Origin: Ianthella basta
Lineage: Eukaryota > Porifera > Demospongiae > Verongiida > Ianthellidae
NCBI GenBank assembly: GCA_964019415.1
Contig: OZ025874.1
Coordinates: 3,974,696 to 4,038,695 of the forward strand
DNA length: 64,000 bases
Direction: 5' to 3'
A program made the position numbers and the translations under genes. Positions 1-12,342 of the stretch are shown in pieces (positions within the stretch are counted from its first letter, which is position 1; every line of letters starts with the position of its first letter). The notes under the pieces are model-generated. The model was not told the DNA's origin, did no database searches, and saw only the letters and a program-made list of their open reading frames with translations.

Positions 1-21
1 GCTTCAGTCTGTCTGTCTGTC

Positions 22-134
<113 letters not shown>

Positions 135-895
135 ATTGTAGATGGATGTAAGGGTGTTAAGAGTGTCTAAGAAGTTGGAATATGTCTGCAATCAATAGTT
201 AGTGTTCTGTTCTGCTTGTGTACATAGTGCTACTGTGGATGTGTTTGTACCTTCTTTCTTGCATTTTCATACCAATGCATGTGGCTGTCGCTATGTGACC
301 ATGCTGTTTTATTGAAGCACTTAACAACATAGTTTTAGATGCTGTCAACCTATTACATAGCACTACACTGTCTACGCTCACAAGCATGTATTCACTTTTC
401 ACTCGTGCATGGGGTCTATGTGTACTCTAGTTCCTGGCAGTATTAGGTACACCAATCCCTGTATGTGGCAGCACGGTAAACACATGCACACAATGGTGCA
501 TTAATAGTACATACATACATTTGACTGGGCGAGATGTCTACCATTGTAATTTGACCCCTGCTTGTGATTGAATGGGGCCTAACGTGTATGTAAAGGTAAC
601 CACCCCATCACCTTGATTCAGGAAGGCGTAAAGTCTCACAACAAATGGGGCCCAACATGTATGTAAAGGTTGTACAATGAGAACAAGGGTTTCATCGGAT
701 ATACACGCCGAGGGTAAAGCCCGAGGCCATGTATATTCCATGAACCCGAGGTCGAATTGTATACCTGGCATGTACCAGAAAGCAACCAATGAAATTCACG
801 TGACGAATTGTTCTCTGGTATCTTTGGATGCATGCTCACTACTACGCCAAACACTCAGTACTGTACTGTGTGTATGTGCCATTGCCTGTGTGCAG

Positions 896-3239
896 ATTGT
901 TGTCATTTCTGATGTTTTCTCAACAAGTGGGCAATTTGAGTGGATGCTTGGCACATTTTTGGAGCAGATTGCTACCTGCAGCCAGGACGATGTCCCATCC
1001 TATGCTGCCCTAGTGTACGGCATACTCAAGTGTACAGCTGTGGAGAGAACTGTGAGTTCCGAGGTCCCATCTAGGTACTGGCAGTACAACCTACCTACAC
1101 TGTCTTCATGGTTACTTTCCAGCACAGATAGGTCACCATTCCTTGCCTCCTTCTGTTTACATGATGCTTTACTGCATTAATGTGGTTCCAGTTGTGGTAC
1201 GGGGGGCAACGTATCATCTCCAGTGCCATAATCATGATCATAGCTACTGCACGAGGAGAAGTCTGCGGAAGAAAGGTGTAAACCTTTTGAAGAGACCACA
1301 GAAGTCTTCTCACTTGCCTACTCTTTGACCACCACAGGTTGCTCCTGTGTCTGAAACAGTAGCAAAGATCATTGATGAAGCTCTCACAGCTGAAAGCAAT
1401 GTCATTCAGGTTAGACCAAATAGGTTCTATTAGTGTATTCCGGTGTACTAACTGTGCCTTTAGTCATAGTTGTCTATGCTTTATACTGCATTACTGTGGT
1501 TCTAGTTGGTGTACGGGGGCAACTTGAATGTATGCTGAGCTATGAATGCACTGCCATTGTACTGTATCATTAGGTATTCATGATTCATTTCTAAGCAGGA
1601 ACCCACCGTACTGCTTGAATGTACTGTGTACAGTACTAATGATTGCGATGCATAGATTAGTCTCATACACATTACCTGCAAGATGTACGTTTGAGAGTAT
1701 GTAGATTATGTATTTACAGGAAGTCTTCTATTGTCTCTGGTCCTCCCTGTGCCCTTGTGTAGCTTGCTTGTCTCCAGGGCTTGCTGTATATCTTGGAGGA
1801 CTCAAGTAGCTCTGTTGCTCCTCTTGTCAGTGCTGCACTCTGCCGATATCTCAACAAGAACCTCACACCAGATGCATTTAACCAGGTGTCCCAATATCAT
1901 GTGACTGTCATGTGGGCTGTTGTCATGGCGATGGTTGAACTTCACTTGCATCATATGAAAGATGGCAACGACTTTGCCAATCACATCCTAAGGGTTGCCT
2001 TTGGCTACCTAAAGCAGAGCTCTCAGCTAAGTGACTCTGTATTGAAGGCATTCTGTGAGGGCATGGAGAGGCTGATGTTGAAATACATTGTGACAAATGA
2101 AGACAAGCAGCGTCTCAGTAATGTGGCAGCAAATAGGTGTGTATGTGCATGTGCATTGAAGGTGCAGTGTTAAGATGTATGTAGATCTGTGTATGTAATG
2201 TACAGTCTGAGTTGGTAGTAACCCAGCTAGTGTCACTTCACCACAGTCATGTACGTACGTAAGTGTTTGCGACAGGCTTTTGAAGCCCACTTCTATTGTA
2301 TCAGGCAGTGAAGATAATATATTTCCTCCTTTTTGGTTCCTGCTTGTGGTGGCACGTGGCTCTGAGTTTGTGTTCTGTAAAAGTGCAGAAACTAGAAAAT
2401 AATGAAATTTGTCCCGTATAAACTTACAGTATGCCGAAAAAGTAGGGATGTGAACACAGGTGAACACAACTTGCATTGTGTTGTGATGGTGGCGGCTAAA
2501 TGTTATGCAGAACACATTTCTAACTAAGTGTTGAGTTGTGTACCATTTTAGGGCTCTGTTATCTTTTGCAGTCATCTCATTACCACTCCTAACTGCCCAC
2601 TGCCTTAGCTTGGGAACCCATAGCAGAGGACATCCATTCGCCTATTCTCCTGTAGCCAAACTTCTGTTTAGGCTGTAAAGAGTAACAATGTGTTCTCCCT
2701 GGTAATGGCTGTTTATCTGACATTGTTTGTGGCTGTCGAATACTGTTGGCTGCTTGCAACAAATCAGTTGAAGAATTGTACTTGTGTGGTAATTAAGTTC
2801 CAGATGCTCACCCAATGGCCTGAATTGTGTTCAACAGCCGTATAATGAGTCACACAAGCTGTCTCCGTAAACATGCTTGTCTGTTGTTGGTCTTTATAAT
2901 GGGCTAATACAGTTCTGGCAAGCAACTGAATATGGCTGGCAACTTGGTGCAGCTGGTACAAATAACCATGCATGGCCGCACCAATGGTTGAACCCACAGA
3001 GTGAGGTTCTCTCTATTGACCCAGTCTTGTGCCCAAGCACCCAAGGATCACCTAGCACAAGTGTTTCACCACTATCAATGGAAATTTGAAAGTTGCTTGA
3101 CACCACATGCCCGTTCATCCACATCAATCGTGGGTTGATCATCCTTTTACACTTTCTTCTTGTGAACAAATAAGAATGAAGAGTTCCTTGTGTAGCCATG
3201 TACTGTAGGTGTAATGTTCTGCCATTACTGGTCACTGTT

Positions 3240-3271
<32 letters not shown>

Positions 3272-6045
3272 CACAAGAATGGGACGGTCTCCTCTGTAAA
3301 ACAGCAGGACAACAAGAGTTCCTCAAATATGGGGGTGCTGGTGGTCTGGAGCTGAAGCACACAATTCAAGATCCATGATTATGGGATGTTTCTGGTTCAA
3401 GCTCAAGCCCAGGCCATGGCAGAGAGGTTTTCAGTGGCAGCACCCTTCTGACAACAAACAGCCCCACTGAACAAATAACAAACTGAGTTACTGTATGCGT
3501 GTCTGTGTTGTTTGTACTATGTATGTGTTGTGGGTGCCTGGAAGAGTAGCCTTCTGGCTAAAGGTTCCCCACATTAAATAAGATTAATTAGTATTATTAT
3601 AAATAAGATCAACTATAAAAAATAGATAGCCTGTAGGTGTTTGCATGTATTGGACGTGGTGGTTATTAGCAATTGGCTATGTGGGTGCTCAGCAAGACGG
3701 CCACCTCCACTTTGCCCGTACTTACCAATGTTCTTGTATAGTCTGTATCTGGAAGTGAAACTGTTCTGCTGTAGTTAACTCTGCATTCATATAGTTGATA
3801 CTGGAAGTGATGCATTCAGCTAAAGTGTAGATAATATGGCACCCTTCCTCTCCCCTCCCCCTCCCCACCCACTTGCCTCTCATACAGATTGCAGGTGTGT
3901 CCTCTAAGCCAAGCGCCTTCCTACCTCCGCCTCCTGCTTGTGTGCATGTACAGTGGTGAAGCAGGGGAGGCCATCAGCGGTATCAAACTGGACAATGAGG
4001 ACTTGGTCAATCTGTACATCAGGGAGGTGATCACCGCCATACTAGAGAGGTGTGTACCTATGCCTTTATTGAGGGGTAGGGAGATGAGAGAGATCATTGT
4101 ATTTATGAATTAGGGGGTTATGTAAGGGAGTTATTAATCTTTGAGAGATCCCCCCTCACTATTGCTTAAAGCTTTGTACTTGCTTTGCTATAGCTATCCA
4201 TGTGCATGACATTCAATATCCTAAGCTACTCTTCTGCTATGCCATTGTGACTGTGGATTGTGTTTGTTTTGATTATTAATGGATGATACGTGCTATGTAC
4301 ATAGATGTGCTGTATATGGCATTGTGTGTGTTGTAGAGGAGCCTAAACCCATTCACTCAATAGACTCCCTTTATGAGCCCTCCTGCACTCATACATTAAG
4401 TCAGTAGTATCATATGGACTCAGCCAAACAAACATCCAACTCCAGTACCAATTTTATATCACTGTGAATGAGAGATTATAGCTGCATTCATTTTAAATAA
4501 TCTACAGTTAAAGCTTCTAATATCACCATTGCCTTACAGTAGCTAGTTTCACTTATATCCTTCCGTTGTTAGTCTGTATGTCTGTCCGTCCGTACACGTA
4601 CACATCCTCTCCCTTTTGCCTATGCTTGCGGCTTCAGGTACAGAAAGAGTACTCTTGCTCAGGCCAACATGCTAGTGTCTGTGCTGCCCACCGTGCTGGT
4701 TGACTTCCTCACGCCCACCGACACCATCAGCACTGTCATCCATGAGATGCTGTCACCCCATCAAATACATTTCGTACAGTGTGCAGAGCTTATGTCCAAA
4801 GTGAGTGGGCGGCAATGATATTGGCTTTATTAGCGACTGTAGAGAGCTATATCTGAGTAGACTGTCACACCTTGCAGCACAGTGCAGGTCCTGTGGACAA
4901 CTTATGGCATGGCAGAAAAATTGAACAGGAATGAACTGTTAATGTAGAAAATGGTCATGTTCTGCTCTAGCGATTACACTTGCATGTGGCTGTTCTTGGA
5001 CAAGGTGTACTTTTATGCGATTTGTTTATGAGCATCCTCTGAAGTGATGGTCCAGTATGGGTGTGTAATTGACACGCTATGTCTCCCACACTTTGTCTGT
5101 AGTCCTTTGAGTTGCTGATTGCTCTGGATCAAATGCCACTAATCACAGAATGGACATTGTTGTCAATAACCAGCTTCACTCAAAGGTGACACATCTCATT
5201 CCTCTTACACACGCGCACACACACACACACGCACACATGCACACACACACACGCGCGCGCACACATGCACACGCACGCACACACACACACCACACACATG
5301 CACACACACACACGGGCACACACTCACACAAAGGCACACACACACCACACACACACACATGCACACACATGCACACCGGTTGCAGCAAGATCTAGACTCC
5401 TGCCATGTAGGCAGGTTAGGTCAGTGAACTGCAGCACAGCACACACACATGCATGCATTCATACACACAAGCACACACATGCATATGCGCATACGTACGT
5501 GTACACACACAAGAACCGCAATGGTGCGTACGTGCACACCTTCTTCCCACCCATCCCTTTGTAGAACGCCTGTTTCCCTTGCCATATGGTCTGTCCTTTG
5601 TCTCTTACTGTCTTCTGCAAGCAGTAAGGAACTCAGAGCATTGTATCTTTGCTCCACACACTGTAACTCACTAATACAGCATTGAATTGTTACAAGTTTG
5701 TAGCCATTGCCATGGTCAGGAGCACATCCTGCCTAACCTATTAGCTGTATTGTGCCGTGGGGATTGGATTAGCAAGCGACGGTCGATGTGGTAATGCACA
5801 ATGTTAATGCAAGAACAGCACTGTGTATTCCTTAGCTGTGTACTCCCAGCTTGCCTGTAGTGGCTAGTCGAGAGCACACGGATATTGAGAGCTCAGAGGT
5901 GTTCTGTGATATATTGAGAAAGTGTGTGTCTCACTTTTACAAGCACCAGTGCAGCTCGGAGGAGGACAAGGAAAGATTCCTTCATTGCTTTGATGGCTTG
6001 GCACACCAGTCAGTGCACAGAATTATAACGAGGGCTTGTCAGTAG
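896..6045 (+). CDS. HTT: Huntingtin, last eight exons (copy 1, 5' part outside window)
   Basis: Exons: 896-1051, 1338-1409, 1763-2136, 3888-4049, 4638-4800, 5103-5185, 5565-5623, 5861-6045 (stop TAG). All have AG/GT borders and the phases chain without conflict to 417 residues. The translation follows the C-terminal HEAT-repeat region of animal huntingtin in order: the VISDVF...GQFEWM segment (human VVSDLF...QFELM), GLLYILED (GVLYVLE), GMERLML (GLERLLL), LLLVCMYSG (LMLTCMYTG), [11 protein letters not shown] (LPQFLDDFFPP), ITSFTQR (LSNFTQR), and CVSHFYKHQ (VATDFYRHQ). Huntingtin is a large cytoplasmic/nuclear alpha-solenoid scaffold that binds HAP40. The C-terminal HEAT block is all that is visible; the polyQ and N-terminal region would lie upstream. 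Compared with copy 2, two coding changes were noticed: Ala for Ser at codon 1916-1918 and Tyr for Phe at codon 4639-4641. It is convergent with subtilase A. This copy is the better candidate for the complete gene because no break is seen. Confidence 0.92.
2137..3887 (+). other. Long HTT intron, no gene seen
   Basis: This 1.75-kb intron is matched by 25476-27232 in copy 2. It holds a short TG tract (about 3243-3271) and a pyrimidine-rich stretch just before the acceptor at 3887. Short ORFs on both strands have no recognisable similarity and sit in sequence that diverges like intron. Confidence 0.7.
5206..5377. repeat. (CA)n compound microsatellite in HTT intron
   Basis: CA-rich tract with CG and TG interruptions that begins about 20 bp after the donor at 5185. 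Its homologue in copy 2 is at about 28557-28756. The ORFs across it read as His-Thr or Cys-Val repeats and are not genes. Confidence 0.9.
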
Positions 6046-6068
6046 TTGAATGCACAGAACCTGTGCAT

Positions 6069-6074
6069 AATAAA
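6069..6074 (+). terminator. Poly(A) signal of HTT copy 1
   Basis: AATAAA lies 24 bp after the HTT stop codon and is conserved in copy 2 (29452-29457). The short distance implies a very short 3' UTR; further AT-rich candidates lie around 6266. Confidence 0.55.
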
Positions 6075-6686
6075 TGCGAGATTATTGATTAGTAATTCTA
6101 AGAAATATTGTAGCACAATGATTACTTAATACATACATTACTTACATGTGTGTGGCATGCTTGTAGTTATAAGACTAAGGACTTTTGCTTTAATTGCAAT
6201 TGGTTGTACTCTATATTTTTGTACCAGTTAGTGATCACAGTATTAGCCAACAATAGTACGTGATTAATAAATGTATAACAGTAATAATTATGCTTATAAT
6301 TGCATAATGTTGCATCCAATTCCAACTTGCGTCATTAGTCCTGACATTCTGCAACTTTCAATGCCTGCAGCAGTTATGGTGTTTTCTGTCATCAACTGCG
6401 TGGCATGTGGAAACACTCATTATTGTAATTATCAATGCAATGTGCAAACTGTACAATACGTACATGCAGTCATGTGTTATATGGTGATGTTTGTGCTTGT
6501 AGCATGCACATATATATGCATGCAAGCACAATAAGTAATTATTAAGTATATGAAACTGCATGTGTGTGATGGCACTTGCACATGCAATTGTATATAAAAT
6601 TAATAATAATATTATAATAACTTTAAGGATTCATGAGTAGATTATAAAGATGAAGTGAGGGCTTCTCAGCTGGCTCAGGCATCAGT

Positions 6687-6872
6687 AAGGGTTGGTTCTC
6701 TAATACCAGCTTCACAACAGGGTTGAAAACCTTGCCGACGTTTCCACCAGATGCTCTGGTCTTCTTCAGGGTGAAGATCTTCACCCCCGTCGGCAAGGTT
6801 TTCAGCCCTGTTGTGAAGCTGGTATTAGAGAATATGGTAATAGCTGAGTTGGTATTAGAGAACCAACCCTTT
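6687..6872. repeat. Long inverted repeat (hairpin) element
   Basis: The left arm (about 6687-6740) and right arm (about 6788-6833, with the outermost part repeated at 6849-6870) are nearly perfect reverse complements, with arms of 45-50 bp. Nested inside is an 18-bp perfect palindrome at 6769-6786 (GGGTGAAG, then its complement around ATCT) and a small CCAG/CTGG stem. Copy 2 has the same structure at about 30068-30265. It could be a fold-back/MITE element or part of the terminal region of the nearby Penelope-like element. Confidence 0.75.
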
Positions 6873-7597
6873 CAGATTATAAAGAGTTACTATAGTCCAT
6901 TGCATGTGTGAGCTCCCTATTCTTCTCCCCTATTCTGTTCTAGTCTGCTTAATTCCTTATTATGTTTCCCTGATAGGAGCTAGTGAATATATATATACAT
7001 CACCTGCACATGTGTATCGTATCAGTTCCATGAACTTTAATTAGGTCATATCTGGTGTGGGGGCGTATGCCTGCTTGACTGGCAATTGTGCAAAGTGTTA
7101 AGGTGAGCCAGAGCTGGAGCAAGCCTGCAGCTGACAAAATGGCTTATGTTTGCAAATGGCTAGCTGTAATAATCGTCCTTGAGCATGCAAATTGTATGTT
7201 GTTGCATCCTAGCTATCCCTTTATACAGTAGTCCTGACATTCTGCAACGTGCTTTGCACTGGTAAGTAGTTCTTCTATCAACTGCCACAATCGCACCATT
7301 TGCACTTGTAATGCATGGTTCTTGTCCTCAATTTGCAACCTCTGTTGCAATTGGTGCATGATATTGCAGCATGTGCTAGCATGCATGTGAAATGGCATTG
7401 CATGCAAGTCAACTGCAGTGTGATGGTGTTTGCATGTGGCCTTGGTGCACATGTAGATGCACATGGGATAGTAGCTCTAGTTTTGCAATCAATTATGTAG
7501 CGCAGAATATACTGCTGTAATGTATGACAGTGATGTTCTGGAGGCTCACTGCTATTTATGCTGTTCAATACAGGCGAATAGATCATCAACAACTAAT

Positions 7598-7640
7598 TGC
7601 AGGATGTTTCAGCCATGTACGTAGGCATTCGTCAGCTGCA
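7598..7640 (-). ncRNA. Hammerhead-ribozyme-like motif (candidate)
   Basis: On the - strand, in order: TGCAG, core CTGACGA (fits CUGANGA), a GCC/GGC stem with a loop, GAAAC, ATC, CTGCA. The outer TGCAG/CTGCA pair gives a 5-bp stem I; the cleavage triplet would be AUC (NUH). Weak points are a stem II that needs a bulge and almost no stem III. The 43 bases are identical in the second copy (31001-31043). Penelope-like elements are known to carry hammerheads with minimal stem III in their terminal repeats. A Penelope fragment lies about 345 bp upstream in the same orientation, which supports the reading but does not prove it. Confidence 0.33.
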
Positions 7641-7984
7641 TATACAAAACTGAGAAATGTGTAGCATGAAACCAGTAAATGTATGTGATAGTGACCAATC
7701 AAATTCTAAAGCTCTGTAAAACTAGTGTGTTTGAGCAATGAAAATGCCAAATTTTGTGTATAATATAAGATAAGGTACAACCAATGAAATTGCAGATTAT
7801 GTGCATAGGGGTACAACCAACCAAATTACATAATTCTGTGTAGAGGGGTTGACCAATAAAAGGAAAATGGAGGTAATTAAGTGTATGTAGGTGTATGTGG
7901 GAACACAAACATAAGACAATACAAATAAAGAAATTGCACTTAAATAATTAAGCGGTCTTAGGTAGGGTGTATGGAGTGTGTGTT

Positions 7985-8819
7985 TAGTGGTTCCATACCA
8001 TGGAGAGTAGGAGGCCGCTATCGAGGTTCATGTTAGGGGTCCTCTTCCAGATATGATGGCTCCTGCCATCCTCTGACAGAACCCCACTTCCTTTTGCCTC
8101 ATGGTGGCTTCTCCCCAGTTATTGCAGTGGTTGGTATTTTACACATGAACAGCAATACCATTGTTTGGGTCTCTCTCCGTTACAGTACTGCTTCTTTGTG
8201 CTCACTCAGTCTATCTTTCAGGGTCCTCTTGGTTCCCCAACATACACTTCTTCACACTCGTTGCAAGGGATCTCATACACCACTCCTGTCTGCTTCCCTT
8301 TGGGAATTCTTGAGTTCACTTTCACCAAGTCATGTCTTAGAGTTCTCATTGGCTTGAGGCTTCACTCTGAGCGAGGCACATGTACCTTCTCCATCTTTTC
8401 GCTTAGACCGTTGACGTAGGCGATGCACAGTACATTCAGGGTCTCTTCCACTCTTTACTCACTGAGGGTTCAGAGACAGGGGAGGGTGGGCTGAGAGGGT
8501 CTTCTTAATCAAGGCCTCTGGGAAACCATTTGCCTGGAATACCTGGGTTAGGTGGTCTGTTTCTTCCTTCTTCTTGGAGGGATGGCAGGTGTTGTGTGCT
8601 CCATTCCTCATGCACCTCAGGACTCCCGTCAACGTTCTTGAGTAATGATGGGAGTGGAAGGGGACATACCTCTCAGTATGGGTGGGCTTCCAGTACACTG
8701 AAGTCACTAACTTCTCTGCCTGCCGCCTTGGTGACCAGGACATCAAAGAAAGGGAGCCTGTCGTCCTTCTCCTCTTCAGCTGTGAACTGGATGCTGGGGT
8801 GCTGCTGGTTGAGGTGTTG
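7985..8819 (-). mobile_element. Penelope-like retroelement, decayed 3' part (RT end + GIY-YIG), copy A
   Basis: The - strand gives, in shifting frames, pieces typical of the C-terminal half of a Penelope-like element. In order they are IQFTAEEEKDDRLPFFDVLV, SVYWKPTHTERYV, a HL...ANGFP segment, then GVVYEIPCNECEEVYVGE of the GIY-YIG endonuclease with KDRLSEHKEAV, and remnants ending near W(N/Y)G. The reading is broken by several frameshifts and stops, so it is a dead 5'-truncated copy. Its upstream edge runs into the TG tract. The family normally encodes a reverse transcriptase fused to a GIY-YIG endonuclease. It lies between HTT and subtilase A and was duplicated with them. Confidence 0.82.
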
Positions 8820-8899
8820 GTGAGCATGTGTGTGCTTATGAGTGCATGCACACATATATGTACATACAGTGTGTGTGCGTCACTGTTTGTGCGCATATG

Positions 8900-9265
<366 letters not shown>

Positions 9266-9550
9266 TGCGTGTTATATTCACCCAGTTCTGTACTGACTGG
9301 TGAAGTGTGCTTATTTTGTCTAGTAATATTTATTCTGTATAACTTGTGATCATGAGGTCTGATTGATTTTTAAGTCTTTTAATCAAATTTTCAGTCTCCT
9401 GCAAGCAAATCAATCATAGTGTAGTAATGAAAGAAATCTGAAAAGAGATAAATTACTTCACACATTCTAAAATCTTACACTTATAGAAACGACTAAAATG
9501 TAATCTATTTACAGTGTTATAATTTGAAGTTATATGATTCCATTCCTTGC

Positions 9551-12229
9551 TCAGCGCCAGTAAGCAGTGAGGTATCCAGGATCAGCATGCTTTTGGATGA
9601 CAGGAGTCAAGGCAACCGCATGATACTTGCTTTCCTGGAGGGCAGTGTTGGAATAGTAGAAGTTGTTGCGGTCGAACACCAAGTCAATGCGAAACTGGTC
9701 ATTTCCAAAGCGATCATTGCTGAATACAGCTGCATATCGTGCATCCCCATCGGGCAAAACCTCATAGCTGAGGTCGGTAACAAAGCTGTTCTGGTACAGT
9801 CTGCGATCATCAATCCTCTGTTGAAGATCACCAAGACTAAGTCCCCACTCAAAAGAAGTAGGGGTATCCTTCTGATAGATTGTGTAGATTCGAGAGCCAG
9901 AGTCTGCTTGGCTGAAACGGATGCACACTGGATAGTACTTCTTTTCGTTCATCTCTTCTGCTTCTTTGAGCCACTCCTGAGAGGACTTGTCCAGAGATAC
10001 AATCCGAACATCGCTGGCAGGCTCAAAAACAAGTACCATATTTACTTGTCCATTCTTGCTGTAAGCTGCCATTGCCTTCAACTGCAAGTAAGCTGGCTGA
10101 TTTTGGATGTAGTAGTCAGCATTTTGGATGGTCAAATCACTGTATACATAGTACTGAGCAGCTTCACTGGTTCCAACGAAGTTGTACACTATGGTGAAGT
10201 ACTGGTGTCCGCTGATGGTGTAAGCATTAATGTTCACTGGAGCATAGCCCGCTGCCTTCCATCCATCTACATTCTGAACAAAGTTAGTCCCCAGGACTGC
10301 TTCTACCGCTCGACTTCCTGTTTGTGGGAGGGGAGTGGTGGGGGGCAGGGTGGGGACTGTAGTAGCTGTCGTAGGTTGTGGTGTACTGGGGGTCTGAGTA
10401 GGTTCAGTGGATGGAGTAGTTGTACTGGCGGATGTGGTTGGGGGCTGGGTGGTGGTTGGTGCTTTGGTACAGGAGACACAGGTTCCTACAAGAATGACAA
10501 TATTAAGGTTAACCCAGATAAACAGTGTATTATCTGTAGATGATACGTATACACTAATACCAGATTGTGACAGAGATAATACCAGCTTGATAGTGTATTA
10601 TCTCTCATCATTCCTTTGGAATGTTAGTTACATGATAACAGCTCGTCTAACAAAGCAGACTGTTTAGAGATATACATGCTGTATGTATTAGTGTGCTGTT
10701 GTTGTATCGAAGATGCAGTATGCAGCCTAACCCATGCAGTATCTGAGTGTCAGCCATGTCTCACGTACCTCCTTGGCCAGTGTAAACGAGTAGGTTGGGA
10801 GTCTCGCTTGCGGCAGAGGGTGAAAGGACACTGAAGTCCAGCACACCAGAAGTGGCCCTTGCTCGCATTGTGTCTCTAACGCACCGAAGGTTGCAGTTTG
10901 GGTTCTCCTGAAGTATCAGAGCCACTGCTCCAGCTGCAATGGGTGTTGCCATGGAAGTACCGCTCATGGACACCAGCCTATCGTCAGAGAGATGGTAAGC
11001 TGAACGTATCCACTGACCGGGAGCAAAGATATCCACACACTTGCCATAGTTGGTACCAGGACTAGTTGAACTACTGGAAAACCAATAAAGTTGGTCTCCT
11101 CTTTCCTGAGTACCACCGACTGTGAGTGCATTTGATGAAGATGACGGTGAGTAGTCGCAGGCATCGAGTCGGAAGTTCCCAGCAGCAACAACAGGAACAA
11201 CTCCTGCTTCTGATGCAATTTTCAGTGCTTGTTCAACCCCGTCTGACTTTGGGCCAATGAGGGACATGGAGATGATGGTTGGACGTCCGCTGCTCTTCCT
11301 CCTGTTTGTAACGTGATTAATTCCTGCAATAACTCCTGCGAATGATCCTCCGTTTTGGCAGTTGAGCACCCGAATGCTGTAGATGTTGGCCTCATAGGCC
11401 ACCCCAGTTATCTTTCCAGCTGCCAAGCCAGCACAGTGAGTTCCATGACCATGGCAATCTTCACCTTTGCCATTGAAGTCATCATAACCCCCGAATTGAG
11501 CCCTCCCTCCGAAGACCTGATGTGAGTATCTGATGCCCGAGTCAAGAACGTATATGTCCACCCCTCTACCAGTGTATTTGGAGCTGAACCTGTTGTCCAA
11601 GGGCTGATGACGCTGATCAATTCTGTCCAAATGCCATCCTAGTTCAATGGGATATGTAGTGACAGTGCCTTGAATTTCATAGTCTGGCTCTACAAATGAC
11701 ACTTCGTCAATTTCAAGAATCTGCAAGAGTGAATGTGAAATGATTAGGTGTTAAAATCTTACACCTACACATTACACTTTTCCAGCATGCAGCCTTTGTA
11801 TTATTTTTATATGGATTGCTTGTAAGTCTTATCTATTTTTACCATAAAGCTGCTATTGCTTAGATGCAGATGAAGTACATACACATAGTGCCATACCTGC
11901 TTTAGAGCTGCTTCGTTTAGGTCCACTTCATATCCAATGCCAATGTGGTTGTGTGAGTGCACAAGAGGAGATGTTTCTCCTGCGGCAATTTGAAATGAGT
12001 TGCTGTACAATTCCAGGAATTCCACCAGTTTCCCTGAACTAACACCGCCTGCTTCTGTCTCATTCTTCTCTTTCGTAATCACCAGGTATTTTCCCGTTTT
12101 ATTCCACTGCACTTCTTCATGGTCGATGGAGCGGCGTAGCTTGGCATGCTCAATAGGCAAACTAATGGTCAGCCCTATCAAAGCAGCACAGATTGTCCAA
12201 GAGAGGAGCTTTGATTTCCACTGCATCAT
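9551..12229 (-). CDS. Secreted proteinase K-like subtilase with C-terminal repeat domain, copy A
   Basis: Exons on the - strand: 12229-11897, 11720-10769, 10485-9551 (stop TGA at 9553-9551). Phases are 0 and 1 and the product is 739 aa. Residues 1-25 look like a signal peptide. An inhibitor I9 propeptide spans about 43-127. The S8 domain has catalytic Asp171 (YVLDSG), His203 (GHGTHCAG), oxyanion Asn293 (AAGN) and Ser367 (SGTSMATP). A Thr/Pro-rich linker covers about 436-482, and a domain of about five repeats covers 485-739. By family, an endopeptidase that matures by removal of its propeptide and acts outside the cell or in the secretory route. Start: upstream codons are TTG/GTG; the first ATG is at 12229, where ATG replaces a Lys codon of copies B-D. 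The C-terminal repeats resemble the structural repeats of polyglycine-hydrolase-type proteins, which is an inference. It is convergent with HTT. Confidence 0.94.
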
Positions 12230-12342
12230 TGTCGATATCTTCTGTCTTGTAGGTTCTTCCAGTGAGTTTCTCTGAATTGTTGATCTTAGTTTCTTGCAAT
12301 CGATTGCTGAAAGCTGTTGCTCTGACTGCCTCTGTGCTCCTT

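Larger units (their letters stand above)
6075..7984. other. HTT 3' flank, no protein gene
   Basis: AT-rich intergenic DNA, highly similar to 29458-31399 downstream of HTT copy 2. It contains the long hairpin at 6687-6872 and the hammerhead-like motif at 7598-7640, listed separately. The ORFs here (for example 6271-6534) are short, low-complexity and not recognisable. Confidence 0.7.

Noticed and set aside
677..895. Open frame upstream of and continuous with the HTT exon at 896
   Set aside because: A good acceptor (TGTGTGCAG) lies at 895, the splice fits copy 2 exon 22892-23077 in phase, and the upstream residues have no HTT similarity.
3889..3908. Alternative acceptors GCAG at 3894 and CTAAG at 3908 for the HTT exon
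   Set aside because: The acceptor at 3887 gives the correct phase and the residues [12 protein letters not shown], which line up with the huntingtin family; the others shift phase or shorten the match.
9524..10543. 339-aa open frame on the + strand, seen also at 42994-44013 and 56802-57821
   Set aside because: It is exactly antisense to subtilase exon 3 and stays open because that exon is conserved. It has no domain, and the sense frame shows clear protein features.
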